A DNA stretch of 39,982 bases, taken from assembly GCF_017744155.1 (NCBI RefSeq), contig NZ_JAGHQT010000025.1:1-39982 (forward strand), given 5' to 3'. Positions 1-8,599 of the stretch are shown here, one piece after another; the stretch's first letter is position 1; each line of letters starts with the position of its first letter. A program made the position numbers and the translations under genes. A model generated the notes under the pieces. It was not told where the DNA came from and searched no databases. It saw only the letters and a program-made list of their open reading frames with translations. The stretch is from Endozoicomonas sp. G2_1. GTDB taxonomy: Bacteria; Pseudomonadota; Gammaproteobacteria; Enterobacterales; Alteromonadaceae.

Positions 1-117
1 TCAACAACTTTTTGAATTTTTTTTCAAATCGTTTTTCTAAGTTATCTGACCCGTTTACCTAGTATATTCACCAACTAAACTTATCAAAACACTTCGTTGG
101 GCTGCCCCGTGGAAGTG

Positions 118-172
118 GATGCGCATTCTAGAGATTTATTAAAAAGGATCAAGTCTTTTTTTGAAAAAAAAG
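118..172 (-). promoter_or_regulatory. rRNA/tRNA-operon type promoter firing leftward
   Basis: Read on the minus strand there is a -35 TTGATC (147-152), a 16-bp spacer, a -10 TAGAAT (125-130) and a GC-rich discriminator starting GCGCATCC. The region upstream of the -35 (153-172) is nearly pure A/T tracts and resembles an UP element. TAGAAT followed by GCGCATCC is the usual look of gammaproteobacterial rRNA P1 promoters under stringent control. The leader below it runs off the left edge, where a second TTGA (1-4, minus strand) preceded by A-tracts may begin the -35 of a second, tandem promoter. The transcribed gene itself is outside the window, so rRNA versus tRNA operon is not decided. Confidence 0.7.
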
Positions 173-382
173 ATCGTTTGTCGATCATTTGAACTAATAG
201 GCTTATAAACAGACTAAAACTTGATATAAAGGGGTTTTTTGAGCTTTGTGTTGGTGTATAAATATACAGAAGATATCTCGATTAAATTCCTCTATATTGG
301 ATTTCGATTGGTGAATTTATTATCACACAGTGAAAAATAATAAGAAAAACTCGTTAAATAGATAATTAAGAGAGCTAAGAAT

Positions 383-1123
383 ATGAAAAAGTTTTTCATT
401 GGTTTACTTCTTAGCTGTATAAGTTTAGTTGGTTTTGCACAGGATCCTGCAAATAATAAACGGGAAGTTTTTATTTCCAAGCTACTCAAGCAGCAAATTG
501 TTAAACAACACGCCAGTGTAGAAGATAGTGTTGGCTCAATCTTAAAGCGTTACCCGGAACAAGTTGATATTGTTGTTAAGGTAGCATTAAGAGATTATCC
601 ACAGAGCTACGAAGAAATTATGCTCGGAGCAATTCACGCAGAACCCGCTTTAGCATGTGACGTAATATCGCAAGTGATTAACTCAGATGTTGCACCAAGT
701 GCCGATGTAGTAAAAGTCGCGATCGATGTTGAACCAGCCTATGCTGCGGAAATAATAGAAACTGCGGTCTTACACAAACCAGATGACATTGGCGAAATAG
801 TTAGAGTTGCTATTGTTACTGATCCAATAATTTCTGATGACATTGTCGAACAGACCATGCAAACATTCCCAGAAAAAATGCTGTCGGTGCTAACGGGTGC
901 CATCAAGGCGGTTCCTGACAATGTCGTCAGTTTTGTAAAGAATACACTCGCGCTGTTTCCCGATAATGGCGAACAAGTCGTAGAAGCGGCAATTAGTGAA
1001 ACGAAAGATCAGCAGAACAAAGCCATTTTTGAAGCGGCTGTTGCAGCAGGTCTTTCAATAGAGCAAGCTCAACTTGCGGCGTTAAAAGGTGGTGCAACTA
1101 AAGAGCAGTTGGCCAAAAACTAG
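383..1123 (+). CDS. secreted protein of ten 15-residue helical repeats, unknown function
   Basis: 246 residues. A Sec signal peptide (about 1-19, ending VGFAQ) is followed by a short linker and then a strikingly regular array. Prolines stand at residues 58, 73, 88, 118, 133, 148, 163, 178 and 193, exactly 15 or 30 apart. The missing unit at 103 has its proline shifted to 105. Each unit reads roughly P-x3-4-(D/E)-(I/V)-(V/I)-x2-A-(I/V)-x3. A degenerate unit may precede at 43-57. A 15-residue period with one proline fits one short helix per unit, stacked as a solenoid. The C-terminal 40 residues are Ala/Gln-rich and outside the array. The gene stands alone, divergent from the leftward rRNA-type promoter and convergent with purD. 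I do not recognise a named family. A periplasmic or exported scaffold is only a guess. Confidence 0.85.
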   Translation: MKKFFIGLLLSCISLVGFAQDPANNKREVFISKLLKQQIVKQHASVEDSVGSILKRYPEQVDIVVKVALRDYPQSYEEIMLGAIHAEPALACDVISQVINSDVAPSADVVKVAIDVEPAYAAEIIETAVLHKPDDIGEIVRVAIVTDPIISDDIVEQTMQTFPEKMLSVLTGAIKAVPDNVVSFVKNTLALFPDNGEQVVEAAISETKDQQNKAIFEAAVAAGLSIEQAQLAALKGGATKEQLAKN

Positions 1124-1151
1124 AGCTCACCTAAAGTACAACTTGTGTAAA

Positions 1152-1189
1152 CAACAAAAAAGGCCAGCATAATGCTGGCTTTTTTGTTG
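1152..1189. terminator. bidirectional rho-independent terminator between the repeat protein and purD
   Basis: A 7-bp GC-rich stem, GCCAGCA/TGCTGGC, is flanked by an A-tract on the left and a T-tract on the right (CAACAAAAAA / TTTTTTGTTG, also complementary). It lies between two convergent stop codons, so it can serve both genes. Confidence 0.9.
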
Positions 1190-1201
1190 AGGAAAGCGCT
1201 T

Positions 1202-2485
1202 CTATTGTTCTCTTGCTATTGCTCGGTATGCAATGTCGGTACGAAACTCAACATTATTCCAGCTAATTTGATGCAATAACTCGTAAGCGGCTTGCTGTGC
1301 CGAGGTGACTGTTTCACCAAGTGCCGTTGCACAAAGTACACGGCCACCAGCAGTAACAACTTGTTCGTTATTCAGTGCGGTCCCAGCATGGAAAGTTTTA
1401 CGGTCCGCTTGAGTATTGGTATCTAAACCTGAAATAACGTCGCCTTTATTGTAGCTACCTGGGTATCCACCAGCGGCTAATACCACGCCAACAGCGGCGC
1501 GAGCATCGAAAGCAATCTCTTTGTCTGCCAATTGACCTTGGCAAGCTGCCAAGCAAAGTTCAACAAGATCTGATTGCAAACGCATCATAATAGGTTGTGT
1601 TTCAGGGTCACCAAAACGACAGTTATACTCAATAACTTTTGGCGTGCCGTCTTCGGCAATCATTAAACCGGCGTATAAAAAGCCCGTATATGGTGCATCT
1701 TCTTTTGCCATACCTTCAACTGTCGGTACGATAACTTCATTCATGATGCGATTGTGAATTTCAGTGGTTACTACTGGTGCTGGCGAGTAAGCTCCCATAC
1801 CGCCAGTGTTGGGACCTTGGTCGCCATCATAAGCGCGTTTGTGATCTTGACTAGTCGCAAATGGCAAAATGTTCTTACCGTCAACCATGACAATAAAGCT
1901 CGCTTCTTCACCTTCCAGAAATTCTTCAATAACCACACGATGGCCGGCACCGCCAAAAGCATTGCCCGCCAACATATCTTTGATCGCTGCTTCAGCCTCT
2001 TCTAATGTCATTGCAACAATAACACCTTTACCTGCAGCAAGACCGTCAGCTTTAACGACAATAGGTGCACCTTGTTCGCGAACATAAGCTAGTGCAGGCT
2101 CAATTTCAGTGAAGTTAGCATAGGCCGCTGTTGGAATTTGATGACGAGCGAGGAAATCTTTAGTAAAAGCTTTAGAGCCTTCAAGTTGAGCTGCTTTAGC
2201 ACTCGGGCCAAAAATAGTTAGCCCTTCAGCTTGGAAAGCGTCAACAACACCATCAACCAAAGGTTGTTCTGGGCCAACAATCGTTAAGTCGACACTTTGC
2301 GATTGAGCAAATTCGACTAAAGCTGGAATATCGGTAACATTAATAGCAACATTTTTGAGTTTTTGTTCTCGTTCAGTGCCGGCATTACCCGGAGCGACAA
2401 ACACTGTGCTTACTTGTGCTGATTGGGCGGCTTTCCAAGCTAAGGCATGCTCGCGGCCACCACTACCAATAACCAATACTTTCAT
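1202..2485 (-). CDS. purD: phosphoribosylamine--glycine ligase (GAR synthetase)
   Basis: 427 residues, full family length. It joins glycine to 5-phosphoribosylamine with ATP to make GAR, the second step of purine synthesis in the cytoplasm. The N-terminal motif GSGGREHAL (7-15), the GPEQPLVDG block (71-79), the ATP-grasp segments around KADGLAAGKGV (145-155) and NTGGMGAYSP (226-235), and the metal/ATP-binding EYNCRFGDPETQ (286-297) are all present. The ATG start has an AGGAA ribosome site about 10 bases upstream. It lies downstream of purH on the same strand but is separated from it by a signal-peptide methyltransferase gene. A perfect hairpin lies just upstream, so it may have its own promoter. 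Confidence 0.97.
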   Translation of the reverse strand: MKVLVIGSGGREHALAWKAAQSAQVSTVFVAPGNAGTEREQKLKNVAINVTDIPALVEFAQSQSVDLTIVGPEQPLVDGVVDAFQAEGLTIFGPSAKAAQLEGSKAFTKDFLARHQIPTAAYANFTEIEPALAYVREQGAPIVVKADGLAAGKGVIVAMTLEEAEAAIKDMLAGNAFGGAGHRVVIEEFLEGEEASFIVMVDGKNILPFATSQDHKRAYDGDQGPNTGGMGAYSPAPVVTTEIHNRIMNEVIVPTVEGMAKEDAPYTGFLYAGLMIAEDGTPKVIEYNCRFGDPETQPIMMRLQSDLVELCLAACQGQLADKEIAFDARAAVGVVLAAGGYPGSYNKGDVISGLDTNTQADRKTFHAGTALNNEQVVTAGGRVLCATALGETVTSAQQAAYELLHQISWNNVEFRTDIAYRAIAREQ

Positions 2486-2511
2486 TTAGATAAATTCCTA
2501 TGATTGATTCA

Positions 2512-2535
2512 AAAGAAGCCCTTCCGGGCTTCTTT
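2512..2535. terminator. hairpin terminator after the methyltransferase gene
   Basis: A perfect 10-bp stem, AAAGAAGCCC / GGGCTTCTTT, has a TTCC loop. On the minus strand it ends in CTTCTTTTG, a short U-tract. It sits 23 bp after the methyltransferase stop and 26 bp before the purD start, so it probably separates or attenuates transcription between the two. Confidence 0.8.
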
Positions 2536-2558
2536 CTTATGTATAAAATTAGCTTAAA

Positions 2559-3377
2559 CTAATTTTTTGGTTTAACAAATTTCAATGTCATGCGATCACT
2601 TTCACCGATCGCTAAATATTTGTCTCGATCTTGCTCACCTAAACGCAATACCGGTGGCAATGTCCAAACACCTTTAGGGTGGTTAGCCGTGTCTTTTGAA
2701 TTAGCATTAACGTCGCTGCTTGCAGCTAGTTTAAAACCCGCTTGTTCGGCTAATTCAATCGCAACACTTTCTGGGAAATAGCCACTGCGCTCATTGCCCT
2801 TCCAAGGCATACTCGTTGGCATTCTGTGCTCAACTACACCTAATACGCCACCAGGCTTGAGTGCTTTAAAGGCATCAGCATAAAATTGCTTAACACCGTC
2901 TACGCGCCAGTTGTGTAAGTTGCGGAAGGTCAGCACTAAGTCGGCGCTACCTGCTGGTGCTAATGTACTCGCTTTTCTCGGTACAAAGTCAGTTAATTCA
3001 ACTTCACTGAAAATGTCTTTGCTCTTCAACATTTTTTCTAAACGCTGACGAGACTTACTAAAGTAGTTGTCTTCGCCTGTGTCAGGATAATGAGCACCGT
3101 ACAATTTACCAGAACCTTTTAGTGCTGGTGCCAAGATTTCGGTATACCAGCCACCACCAGGGGTTAGCTCAACCACGGTCATATCAGGCTTGAAACCAAA
3201 AAATATTAAGGTTTGTTGCGGATTGCGATATTCGTCACGCGCTTTGTTTTTTGCCGATCTGTGTTCACCACTTACAGCTTGCACTAACTTATCGTAATCA
3301 CTAGCTGTCGCCATGCCTGAACATACCGTAGCCAAACCAATAATTGATGCCAAACATGCGGATTTAAGCTTTTTCAT
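2559..3377 (-). CDS. signal-peptide class I SAM-dependent methyltransferase-like protein
   Basis: 272 residues. Residues 1-25 form a Sec signal peptide (KK, hydrophobic core, cut near ATAS). The rest is a Rossmann-type methyltransferase: VVELTPGGGWYTEIL (68-82) is motif I, followed by an acidic/NLHNWR segment and KPGGVLGVVEHR, the usual strand 5 region. This matches the predicted methyltransferases of COG4798, which commonly carry signal peptides although SAM is normally cytoplasmic. Substrate is unknown. The gene is inserted between purH and purD, which are usually neighbours in related bacteria, and it is probably not a purine enzyme. Confidence 0.85.
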   Translation of the reverse strand: MKKLKSACLASIIGLATVCSGMATASDYDKLVQAVSGEHRSAKNKARDEYRNPQQTLIFFGFKPDMTVVELTPGGGWYTEILAPALKGSGKLYGAHYPDTGEDNYFSKSRQRLEKMLKSKDIFSEVELTDFVPRKASTLAPAGSADLVLTFRNLHNWRVDGVKQFYADAFKALKPGGVLGVVEHRMPTSMPWKGNERSGYFPESVAIELAEQAGFKLAASSDVNANSKDTANHPKGVWTLPPVLRLGEQDRDKYLAIGESDRMTLKFVKPKN

Positions 3378-3501
3378 GAGTTAACTTCCTTCCATTCTTG
3401 TAAAAGTATTGTTTTAACAAGACATGTTATATCAGGTTTTAGTTCCATATTCAGGTAACTAAAATCCACTTAACGCAAATTCATCACCGCTGGTCGAGAA
3501 T

Positions 3502-3533
3502 TAGCCCAATCACGCTTTAGCATCATTGGGCTA
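3502..3533. terminator. possible terminator hairpin downstream of purH
   Basis: A 9-bp stem, TAGCCCAAT / ATTGGGCTA, with a 14-base loop begins 15 bp past the purH stop. No good T-tract follows on the minus strand, so termination is uncertain. Confidence 0.45.
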
Positions 3534-3547
3534 TAGCTATAAGCCAA

Positions 3548-5146
3548 TTAGTGGCGGAAATGGCGCATCCCAGTAAATACCATCGCCATACCGTGTTCGT
3601 CAGCAGCGACAATAACTTCTTCATCGCGCATCGAACCACCAGGTTGAATAACCGCAGTAATACCGGCTTTAGCCGCAGCATCAATACCGTCACGGAATGG
3701 GAAGAAGGCATCTGACGCCATTACTGAGCCAGCCACTTCTAAGTTTTCATCCGCGGCTTTGATACCTGCTACTTTAGCTGAGTAAACGCGGCTCATTTGA
3801 CCAGCACCAACACCAATGGTCATGCTGTTTTTCACATAAACAATCGCGTTTGATTTAACGTACTTAGCAACTTTCCAGCAAAATTGTAGATCGCGCAGTT
3901 CGTCTTCAGTTGGTTGACGCTTAGTCACTACCTTCAACTCGTCTTGACTCACTTTACCTTGGTCGCGATCTTGAACTAACAAACCGCCATTAACGCGTTT
4001 GTAATCTAAACCTGTTGTTTGACTGTCCCACTGGCCACAAGCTAATAAACGAACATTTGGTTTTGCCGCTACAAGTTGAGCTGCCGCTTCAGAAATGGTT
4101 GGCGCAATAATCACTTCAACAAACTGGCGAGAAATAATCGCCTCAGCAGTATCGGCATCAAGCTCACGGTTAAACGCAATAATACCGCCAAACGCAGACG
4201 TTGGGTCTGTCGTATACGCACTTTCGTACGCAGCAAGAATATTGTCACCAATGGCAACACCACAAGGGTTAGCGTGCTTGACGATAACACAAGCGGGTTG
4301 GTCGAATTCTTTCACGCACTCTAACGCGGCATCGGTGTCGGCAATGTTGTTATATGACAGCGCCTTACCTTGCAATTGCGTCGCAGTAGAAACCGAGGCT
4401 TCTTCTGGCTCTGCTTCAACATAAAAAGCAGCGTCTTGATGAGAGTTTTCACCGTAGCGCAAATCTTCCTTCTTAATAAATTGGCTGTTGAACGTGCGTG
4501 GAAACTTATTCTTTTGCTCAAAGTTGACGTCGGCTTGTTCACCGTGACCGGCAAGCATCTGACCAAAATGGTTGGCGATCATACCGTCGTAGCTGGCTGT
4601 GTGTTCAAACGCGGCAATGGCTAAGTCAAAGCGCGTTTGATAGCTTAACGAGTCGCTGTTGTTATTCATTTCAGCCAATACGCGATCGTAATCGCTCGCG
4701 TTAACAATAATAGTGACATCTTTGTGGTTTTTGGCCGCTGCACGCACCATTGTTGGCCCGCCGATATCAATATTCTCAATCGCATCTTCAAGCGTACAGT
4801 TTTCATTGGCAACTGTGTTGGCAAATGGATAAAGGTTTACTACAACCATGTCGATGGCGTTGATGTTGTTTTCACTCATCACGGCTTCATCGGTGCCACG
4901 GCGCGCTAAAATACCGCCGTGTACTTTCGGGTGTAGCGTTTTCACTCGGCCATCCATAATTTCCGGGTGACCTGTGTAATCAGACACTTCAGTGACTTGA
5001 ATGTTATTTTCTGCAAGTAACTTAGCGGTGCCACCTGTAGAAAGTAATTCAATGCCCTTTTGAGCAAGACTGCGAGCGAATTCAACAATACCTGTTTTAT
5101 CAGAAACACTTAATAGTGCGCGTTTGATTGGGCGTGGGGTATCCAT
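3548..5146 (-). CDS. purH: bifunctional AICAR formyltransferase / IMP cyclohydrolase
   Basis: 532 residues, close to the 529 of E. coli PurH. It performs the last two steps of IMP synthesis: formylation of AICAR, then ring closure. The N-terminal MGS-like cyclohydrolase domain (about 1-200) begins [16 protein letters not shown] and contains [11 protein letters not shown] and [14 protein letters not shown]. The formyltransferase domain carries the essential Lys-His pair in [10 protein letters not shown] (near residue 289), and the protein ends in the typical GMRHFRH. It is transcribed leftward ahead of the methyltransferase and purD. A fis-side terminator at 5252-5275 isolates it from the fis operon. 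Confidence 0.98.
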   Translation of the reverse strand: MDTPRPIKRALLSVSDKTGIVEFARSLAQKGIELLSTGGTAKLLAENNIQVTEVSDYTGHPEIMDGRVKTLHPKVHGGILARRGTDEAVMSENNINAIDMVVVNLYPFANTVANENCTLEDAIENIDIGGPTMVRAAAKNHKDVTIIVNASDYDRVLAEMNNNSDSLSYQTRFDLAIAAFEHTASYDGMIANHFGQMLAGHGEQADVNFEQKNKFPRTFNSQFIKKEDLRYGENSHQDAAFYVEAEPEEASVSTATQLQGKALSYNNIADTDAALECVKEFDQPACVIVKHANPCGVAIGDNILAAYESAYTTDPTSAFGGIIAFNRELDADTAEAIISRQFVEVIIAPTISEAAAQLVAAKPNVRLLACGQWDSQTTGLDYKRVNGGLLVQDRDQGKVSQDELKVVTKRQPTEDELRDLQFCWKVAKYVKSNAIVYVKNSMTIGVGAGQMSRVYSAKVAGIKAADENLEVAGSVMASDAFFPFRDGIDAAAKAGITAVIQPGGSMRDEEVIVAADEHGMAMVFTGMRHFRH

Positions 5147-5251
5147 TGCTTTTTTCTTTACCTATGTCGTTGTTTACGGTTGATGCTGTATTTTTGTATT
5201 AATAACTTAATTCTTTATCCACTTGGTCAGGTTTTCAAACCCTAATAAGTA

Positions 5252-5275
5252 AAAAAGCACCCGAAGGTGCTTTTT
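5252..5275 (-). terminator. terminator of the dusB-fis operon
   Basis: The stem AAAAAGCACC / GGTGCTTTTT has a CGAA tetraloop and T-tracts in both directions. It sits 25 bp after the fis stop and before the purH promoter region. Confidence 0.9.
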
Positions 5276-5300
5276 AATTGCAGGTTAAACCTGCGTAATT

Positions 5301-5588
5301 TTAGTTCATGCCGTACTTTTTAAGTTTCTTACGTAAAGTACCGCGGTTGATACCTAGTAAGTTAGCAGCGCGGGTTTGGTTACCGCGAGTATACTTCATA
5401 ACTTCTTCAAGCATTGGTGCTTCAATTTCCGAAAGTACTAATTCGTACATATCATCAACATCGTTACCGTTTAATTGAGACAAGTAGTTGCTGATTGCAA
5501 TTTTTGCTTGTGTACGTAATGGTGAAGCCTCTGTCTGAGTTTGCAGATTGCCAGTAACAAATGGAGAGGAAATATTTTGTTCAAACAT
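5301..5588 (-). CDS. fis: DNA-binding protein Fis
   Basis: 95 residues (98 in E. coli). Fis is a small nucleoid-associated dimer that bends DNA, activates rRNA promoters and is abundant in fast growth. The C-terminal helix-turn-helix [18 protein letters not shown] (67-84, then basic [10 protein letters not shown]) is almost invariant in the family. The N-terminal half is the variable dimerisation/beta-hairpin region. It starts 17 bp after the dusB stop, the same dusB-fis arrangement as in enterobacteria. A strong terminator follows. Confidence 0.98.
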   Translation of the reverse strand: MFEQNISSPFVTGNLQTQTEASPLRTQAKIAISNYLSQLNGNDVDDMYELVLSEIEAPMLEEVMKYTRGNQTRAANLLGINRGTLRKKLKKYGMN

Positions 5589-5605
5589 AAAGTTCAGACT
5601 CTTTC

Positions 5606-6571
5606 TTAAGTTAAGTTATCAAAATACAAATTCAATGCCTCAAGCTGCGCTTCGCTTGACTCTAAGGCGTTGAATTTTGATCTAAACGTTTTCTCTTGGT
5701 CATGCGCCTGCATATACCAAGAAACGTGCTTACGAGCGATTCTCACGCCCATAAAATCACCGTAAAACTGATGAAGTTCGGTGACATGGCCAAGTAATAT
5801 GGCTCTCACTTCATCGATTAACGGCGGTGTTAACTGATTACCAGTTTGTAAAAAGTGATTGATCTCACGAAATATCCACGGACGCCCTTGTGCCGCTCGC
5901 CCAATCATAATGGCGTCTGCGCCAGTATAATCGAGTACCTGTTTCGCTTTTTCCGCGCTAGTAATATCACCATTAGCAACCACAGGGATACTAATTGACT
6001 GCTTGATTGCTTTAATTGTGTCGTACTCAGCGTCGCCTTTATAAAAGTCTGAACGAGTACGACCGTGAACCGCTAACGATTGAATGCCGTTAGCTTCAGC
6101 AATTTTAGCAATCTCACAACCATTTCTAGTGTCGTGACACCAACCGGTACGAATCTTTAAAGTTACTGGAATATCAACCGCGTCAACTACTGACTTAACA
6201 ATAGCTTCTACGAGTTTAGGCTCTTTTAACAAAGCCGAACCAGCTAACTTTTTATTCACTTTTTTTGCTGGGCAGCCCATATTGATATCAATAATTTGAG
6301 CGCCGTTATCAGCATTAACGTGAGCAGCAAAAGCCAGTTCATCAGGATCTGAGCCAGCGATTTGTACTGACCTAACCCCGACATCGTCAGTGTGTAGTAG
6401 ACGTTTCTTAGATTTTTCAGTCTTCCACGTTTGTGGATTGGCTGAAACCATTTCCGAAACTGCAAGACCAGCACCTAATCGACAACACAATTGTCGAAAT
6501 GGCTGGTCAGTAATACCGGCCATTGGCGCTAAAAAAACATTGCTAGTTAATGTATACGGACCTATCTTCAC
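5606..6571 (-). CDS. dusB: tRNA-dihydrouridine synthase B
   Basis: 321 residues, family length. It is an FMN enzyme that reduces uridine to dihydrouridine in tRNA. Visible are [13 protein letters not shown] (14-26), the catalytic Cys100 in [17 protein letters not shown], the RTR-containing [11 protein letters not shown], and the FMN-phosphate segment VANGDI...[18 protein letters not shown]. The start is GTG: the protein begins MKIGPYTL, aligning with the beginning of E. coli DusB, and no in-frame ATG lies upstream. It is the first gene of the dusB-fis operon and follows prmA on the same strand. Confidence 0.97.
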   Translation of the reverse strand: MKIGPYTLTSNVFLAPMAGITDQPFRQLCCRLGAGLAVSEMVSANPQTWKTEKSKKRLLHTDDVGVRSVQIAGSDPDELAFAAHVNADNGAQIIDINMGCPAKKVNKKLAGSALLKEPKLVEAIVKSVVDAVDIPVTLKIRTGWCHDTRNGCEIAKIAEANGIQSLAVHGRTRSDFYKGDAEYDTIKAIKQSISIPVVANGDITSAEKAKQVLDYTGADAIMIGRAAQGRPWIFREINHFLQTGNQLTPPLIDEVRAILLGHVTELHQFYGDFMGVRIARKHVSWYMQAHDQEKTFRSKFNALESSEAQLEALNLYFDNLT

Positions 6572-6602
6572 ACTGCTGCTTTTTTGAGCTCGTCGTCAAA
6601 AG

Positions 6603-6637
6603 GGCGCTAAGTTTACGCGTTTTTAGTCAGCTTGAAA
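6603..6637 (-). promoter_or_regulatory. probable dusB-fis promoter with GC-rich discriminator
   Basis: On the minus strand: -35 TTTCAA (6632-6637), a 16-bp spacer, -10 TAAACT (6610-6615), then TAGCGCCC. A GC-rich discriminator is what makes the E. coli fis promoter sensitive to ppGpp. The match is by eye only. Confidence 0.5.
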
Positions 6638-6721
6638 AGCATATAAATTGAACAAATTGGCTTTTTTTACTAAATATTTTTATTGACATTTAGCAAACCA
6701 TTGATGCGCTCAGAATTTGTT

Positions 6722-6744
6722 CAAAAAGCGGCGAACTTTCGCCG
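6722..6744 (-). terminator. prmA terminator
   Basis: On the minus strand CGGCGAA-AG-TTCGCCG is followed by CTTTTTG. It begins about 12 bp after the prmA stop codon. Confidence 0.85.
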
Positions 6745-6755
6745 TTTATTTTTGC

Positions 6756-7637
6756 TTACTTTAGTTGACCATTCAGTCGAACCCACTCCTCTTGCACGGT
6801 AATTGGCGCCATATCACACCAAGTTGAGTACAAGTTTTGTAGATCTGGTGCTTGCTCTTCGAGCACACCAGACAGTGCCAATAAACCTTTGTCGCCGACA
6901 AATTGAATAATCGTCGGCGCTAATTCGCGCAGCGGTCCGGCCAAAATATTTGCCACAACTACATCTGCTTTAAGCGAAGGTTGGTCTTTAGGAAGGTAAA
7001 GGGATAATCGATCGGCAACATTATTGCGCTCAGCATTTGCCTTACTCGCTTGTAGTGCTTGTGGGTCAATATCAATACCAATCACTTCTTTAGCGCCTAG
7101 CTTTAACGCCGCTAAAGATAAAATGCCGGAACCACAACCAAAATCAACGACGGTTTTGCCCGTTAAATCAAGCCCATCAAGCCAGCTTAAGCACAATGCC
7201 GTGGTTGGGTGAGTGCCGGTACCAAACGCAAGTCCAGGATCTAACATAACATTAACCGCATCGGGCTCAGGTACTTCACGCCAGCTCGGACAAATCCACA
7301 AGCGCTCACCAAACTTCATCGGATGGAAGTTATCCATCCATTCGCGTTCCCAGTCTTTATCTTCAAGCTGTTCGAGTTTATAACTCATCGCTTCCTTTTC
7401 AGGGTGAATGCCTTGTAAATAGCTAATCACTTTATCCATATCGAAACTCGCATCAAACAACCCCATAACAACAGTGTTTGACCAATAAACCACTTCATCG
7501 CCGGGTAACGGCTCGTAAATTGGCGTATCTTTGGCATCGATAAAGGTTACTGCCTGTGCACCGGCAGCCATCAGCCAGTCACTATATTTTTCTGCAGTTT
7601 CTTCGTTGGCACTTAATCTAAGCTGAATCCAAGGCAT
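6756..7637 (-). CDS. prmA: ribosomal protein L11 methyltransferase
   Basis: 293 residues from the chosen ATG at 7637, identical in length to E. coli PrmA. It methylates lysines and the N-terminus of ribosomal protein L11 using SAM. The start [13 protein letters not shown] is the family's usual N-terminus; the open frame continues upstream for 89 codons, but that extension has no family character. Motifs: the L11-binding N-terminal domain, the linker, then [18 protein letters not shown] (SAM motif I), [11 protein letters not shown] and the NPF-like substrate motif as [10 protein letters not shown]. It lies upstream of dusB-fis, as in many gammaproteobacteria, with a terminator between. Confidence 0.97.
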   Translation of the reverse strand: MPWIQLRLSANEETAEKYSDWLMAAGAQAVTFIDAKDTPIYEPLPGDEVVYWSNTVVMGLFDASFDMDKVISYLQGIHPEKEAMSYKLEQLEDKDWEREWMDNFHPMKFGERLWICPSWREVPEPDAVNVMLDPGLAFGTGTHPTTALCLSWLDGLDLTGKTVVDFGCGSGILSLAALKLGAKEVIGIDIDPQALQASKANAERNNVADRLSLYLPKDQPSLKADVVVANILAGPLRELAPTIIQFVGDKGLLALSGVLEEQAPDLQNLYSTWCDMAPITVQEEWVRLNGQLK

Positions 7638-7818
7638 AATTATCATCTCACAACTATTTGCTGTTATTTTATCATTGCTTGGCAAAGCAAAGATACAGTC
7701 GACAACCTCCAAACTTGTATAAATATAAATAACGCGCTTTGAGTGGTTAGATTTAATACTAGAAAGTCGATAATTCTGGCGGTAAGATGAGCAAATCGAC
7801 TTAATCACTATCAGCGTT

Positions 7819-8571
7819 ATGAAACTTCGTGCACTGCTCATGCTATTTTTGTTGCTAGTAAGTACTAGCAATAGTGCCAATTCTCGTGAACTTTCAGTAG
7901 TCACAGAGCCATTGCCGCCGTTACAAATTCAGGAGCGCGATGGTTCTGCCGATGGTGCAGCGGTTGAAATAGTCGAACTACTACTCAAAGAAGCCAACCT
8001 CTCCGATACCGACATTACCATTCAACCTTGGGTAAGAAGCTATAAACAAGCGATCGCCGAGCCCAATACGCTGATTTTTTCTATTGCTCGAACACCCGAT
8101 CGCGAACAAAAATTTCATTGGTTAGCCAAGCTTTACCAAGTTGATACCTATCTCGCTAAACTCAAATCGCGTGAACACCTCAACGTAGAAAAACTCGACG
8201 ATGCACTCAATTATAAACTGGCGATAATAAGACAAGACTTTACGGTTGACGATTTAAGAAAACAGGGCTTCTCCGAAAAAAAGCACTTGTTTACCACATC
8301 AACAAGAGAAAACTTATGGATACAACTGTTTCGAGGTCGCGTTGATTTCGTCGTAACGTCAACCCTTATTTGGCACGAGCAGATTGCCGAGCTCGGTTAT
8401 GATCCAAACAAACTCGAACTTCATTACAAAATTCCCGGCCAAGCTCGTGATCTATATTTAGCCGCCAGCCTTAATACATCACCAAATGTTATCGCGCGAC
8501 TACAAAAAGCCTTTGCCGTTATCAAGCAAGATGGTCGTTATCAGCAAATACTGGCAAAATGGCACTTATAA
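7819..8571 (+). CDS. periplasmic solute-binding protein, family 3 (orphan)
   Basis: 250 residues. A signal peptide (about 1-21, ending SNSANS) is followed by a type-3 extracellular solute-binding fold: [19 protein letters not shown]...[13 protein letters not shown] near the start and a C-terminal [21 protein letters not shown], both typical of the family. Members bind amino acids or related solutes for ABC importers or act as sensor modules. No permease or ATPase gene adjoins it, so its partner is unknown. It is divergent from prmA, with 181 bp between the starts, and 28 bp ahead of the siroheme gene, with which it may be co-transcribed. Confidence 0.85.
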   Translation: MKLRALLMLFLLLVSTSNSANSRELSVVTEPLPPLQIQERDGSADGAAVEIVELLLKEANLSDTDITIQPWVRSYKQAIAEPNTLIFSIARTPDREQKFHWLAKLYQVDTYLAKLKSREHLNVEKLDDALNYKLAIIRQDFTVDDLRKQGFSEKKHLFTTSTRENLWIQLFRGRVDFVVTSTLIWHEQIAELGYDPNKLELHYKIPGQARDLYLAASLNTSPNVIARLQKAFAVIKQDGRYQQILAKWHL

Positions 8572-8599
8572 GTCGCTTAACCTACAACAATAACTGTCG

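Noticed and set aside
147-196. Three GATC-starting AT-rich blocks resembling the 13-mers of a chromosomal origin
   Set aside because: No DnaA-box cluster, only three GATC sites, and no mioC/mnmG-type neighbours; the same bases are explained better by the leftward rRNA-type promoter.
292-489. 65-codon minus-strand frame over the signal-peptide region of the repeat protein
   Set aside because: Antisense shadow of a convincing gene, no ribosome site or family feature.
5147-5251. PurR-type operator before purH
   Set aside because: Only a weak resemblance to the palindromic consensus around 5168-5182; not enough matches to claim it.
7638-7904. 89-codon N-terminal extension of the prmA frame
   Set aside because: The family starts at MPWIQLRL and 293 residues is the normal size; the extension overlaps the start of the divergent binding-protein gene and has no family character.
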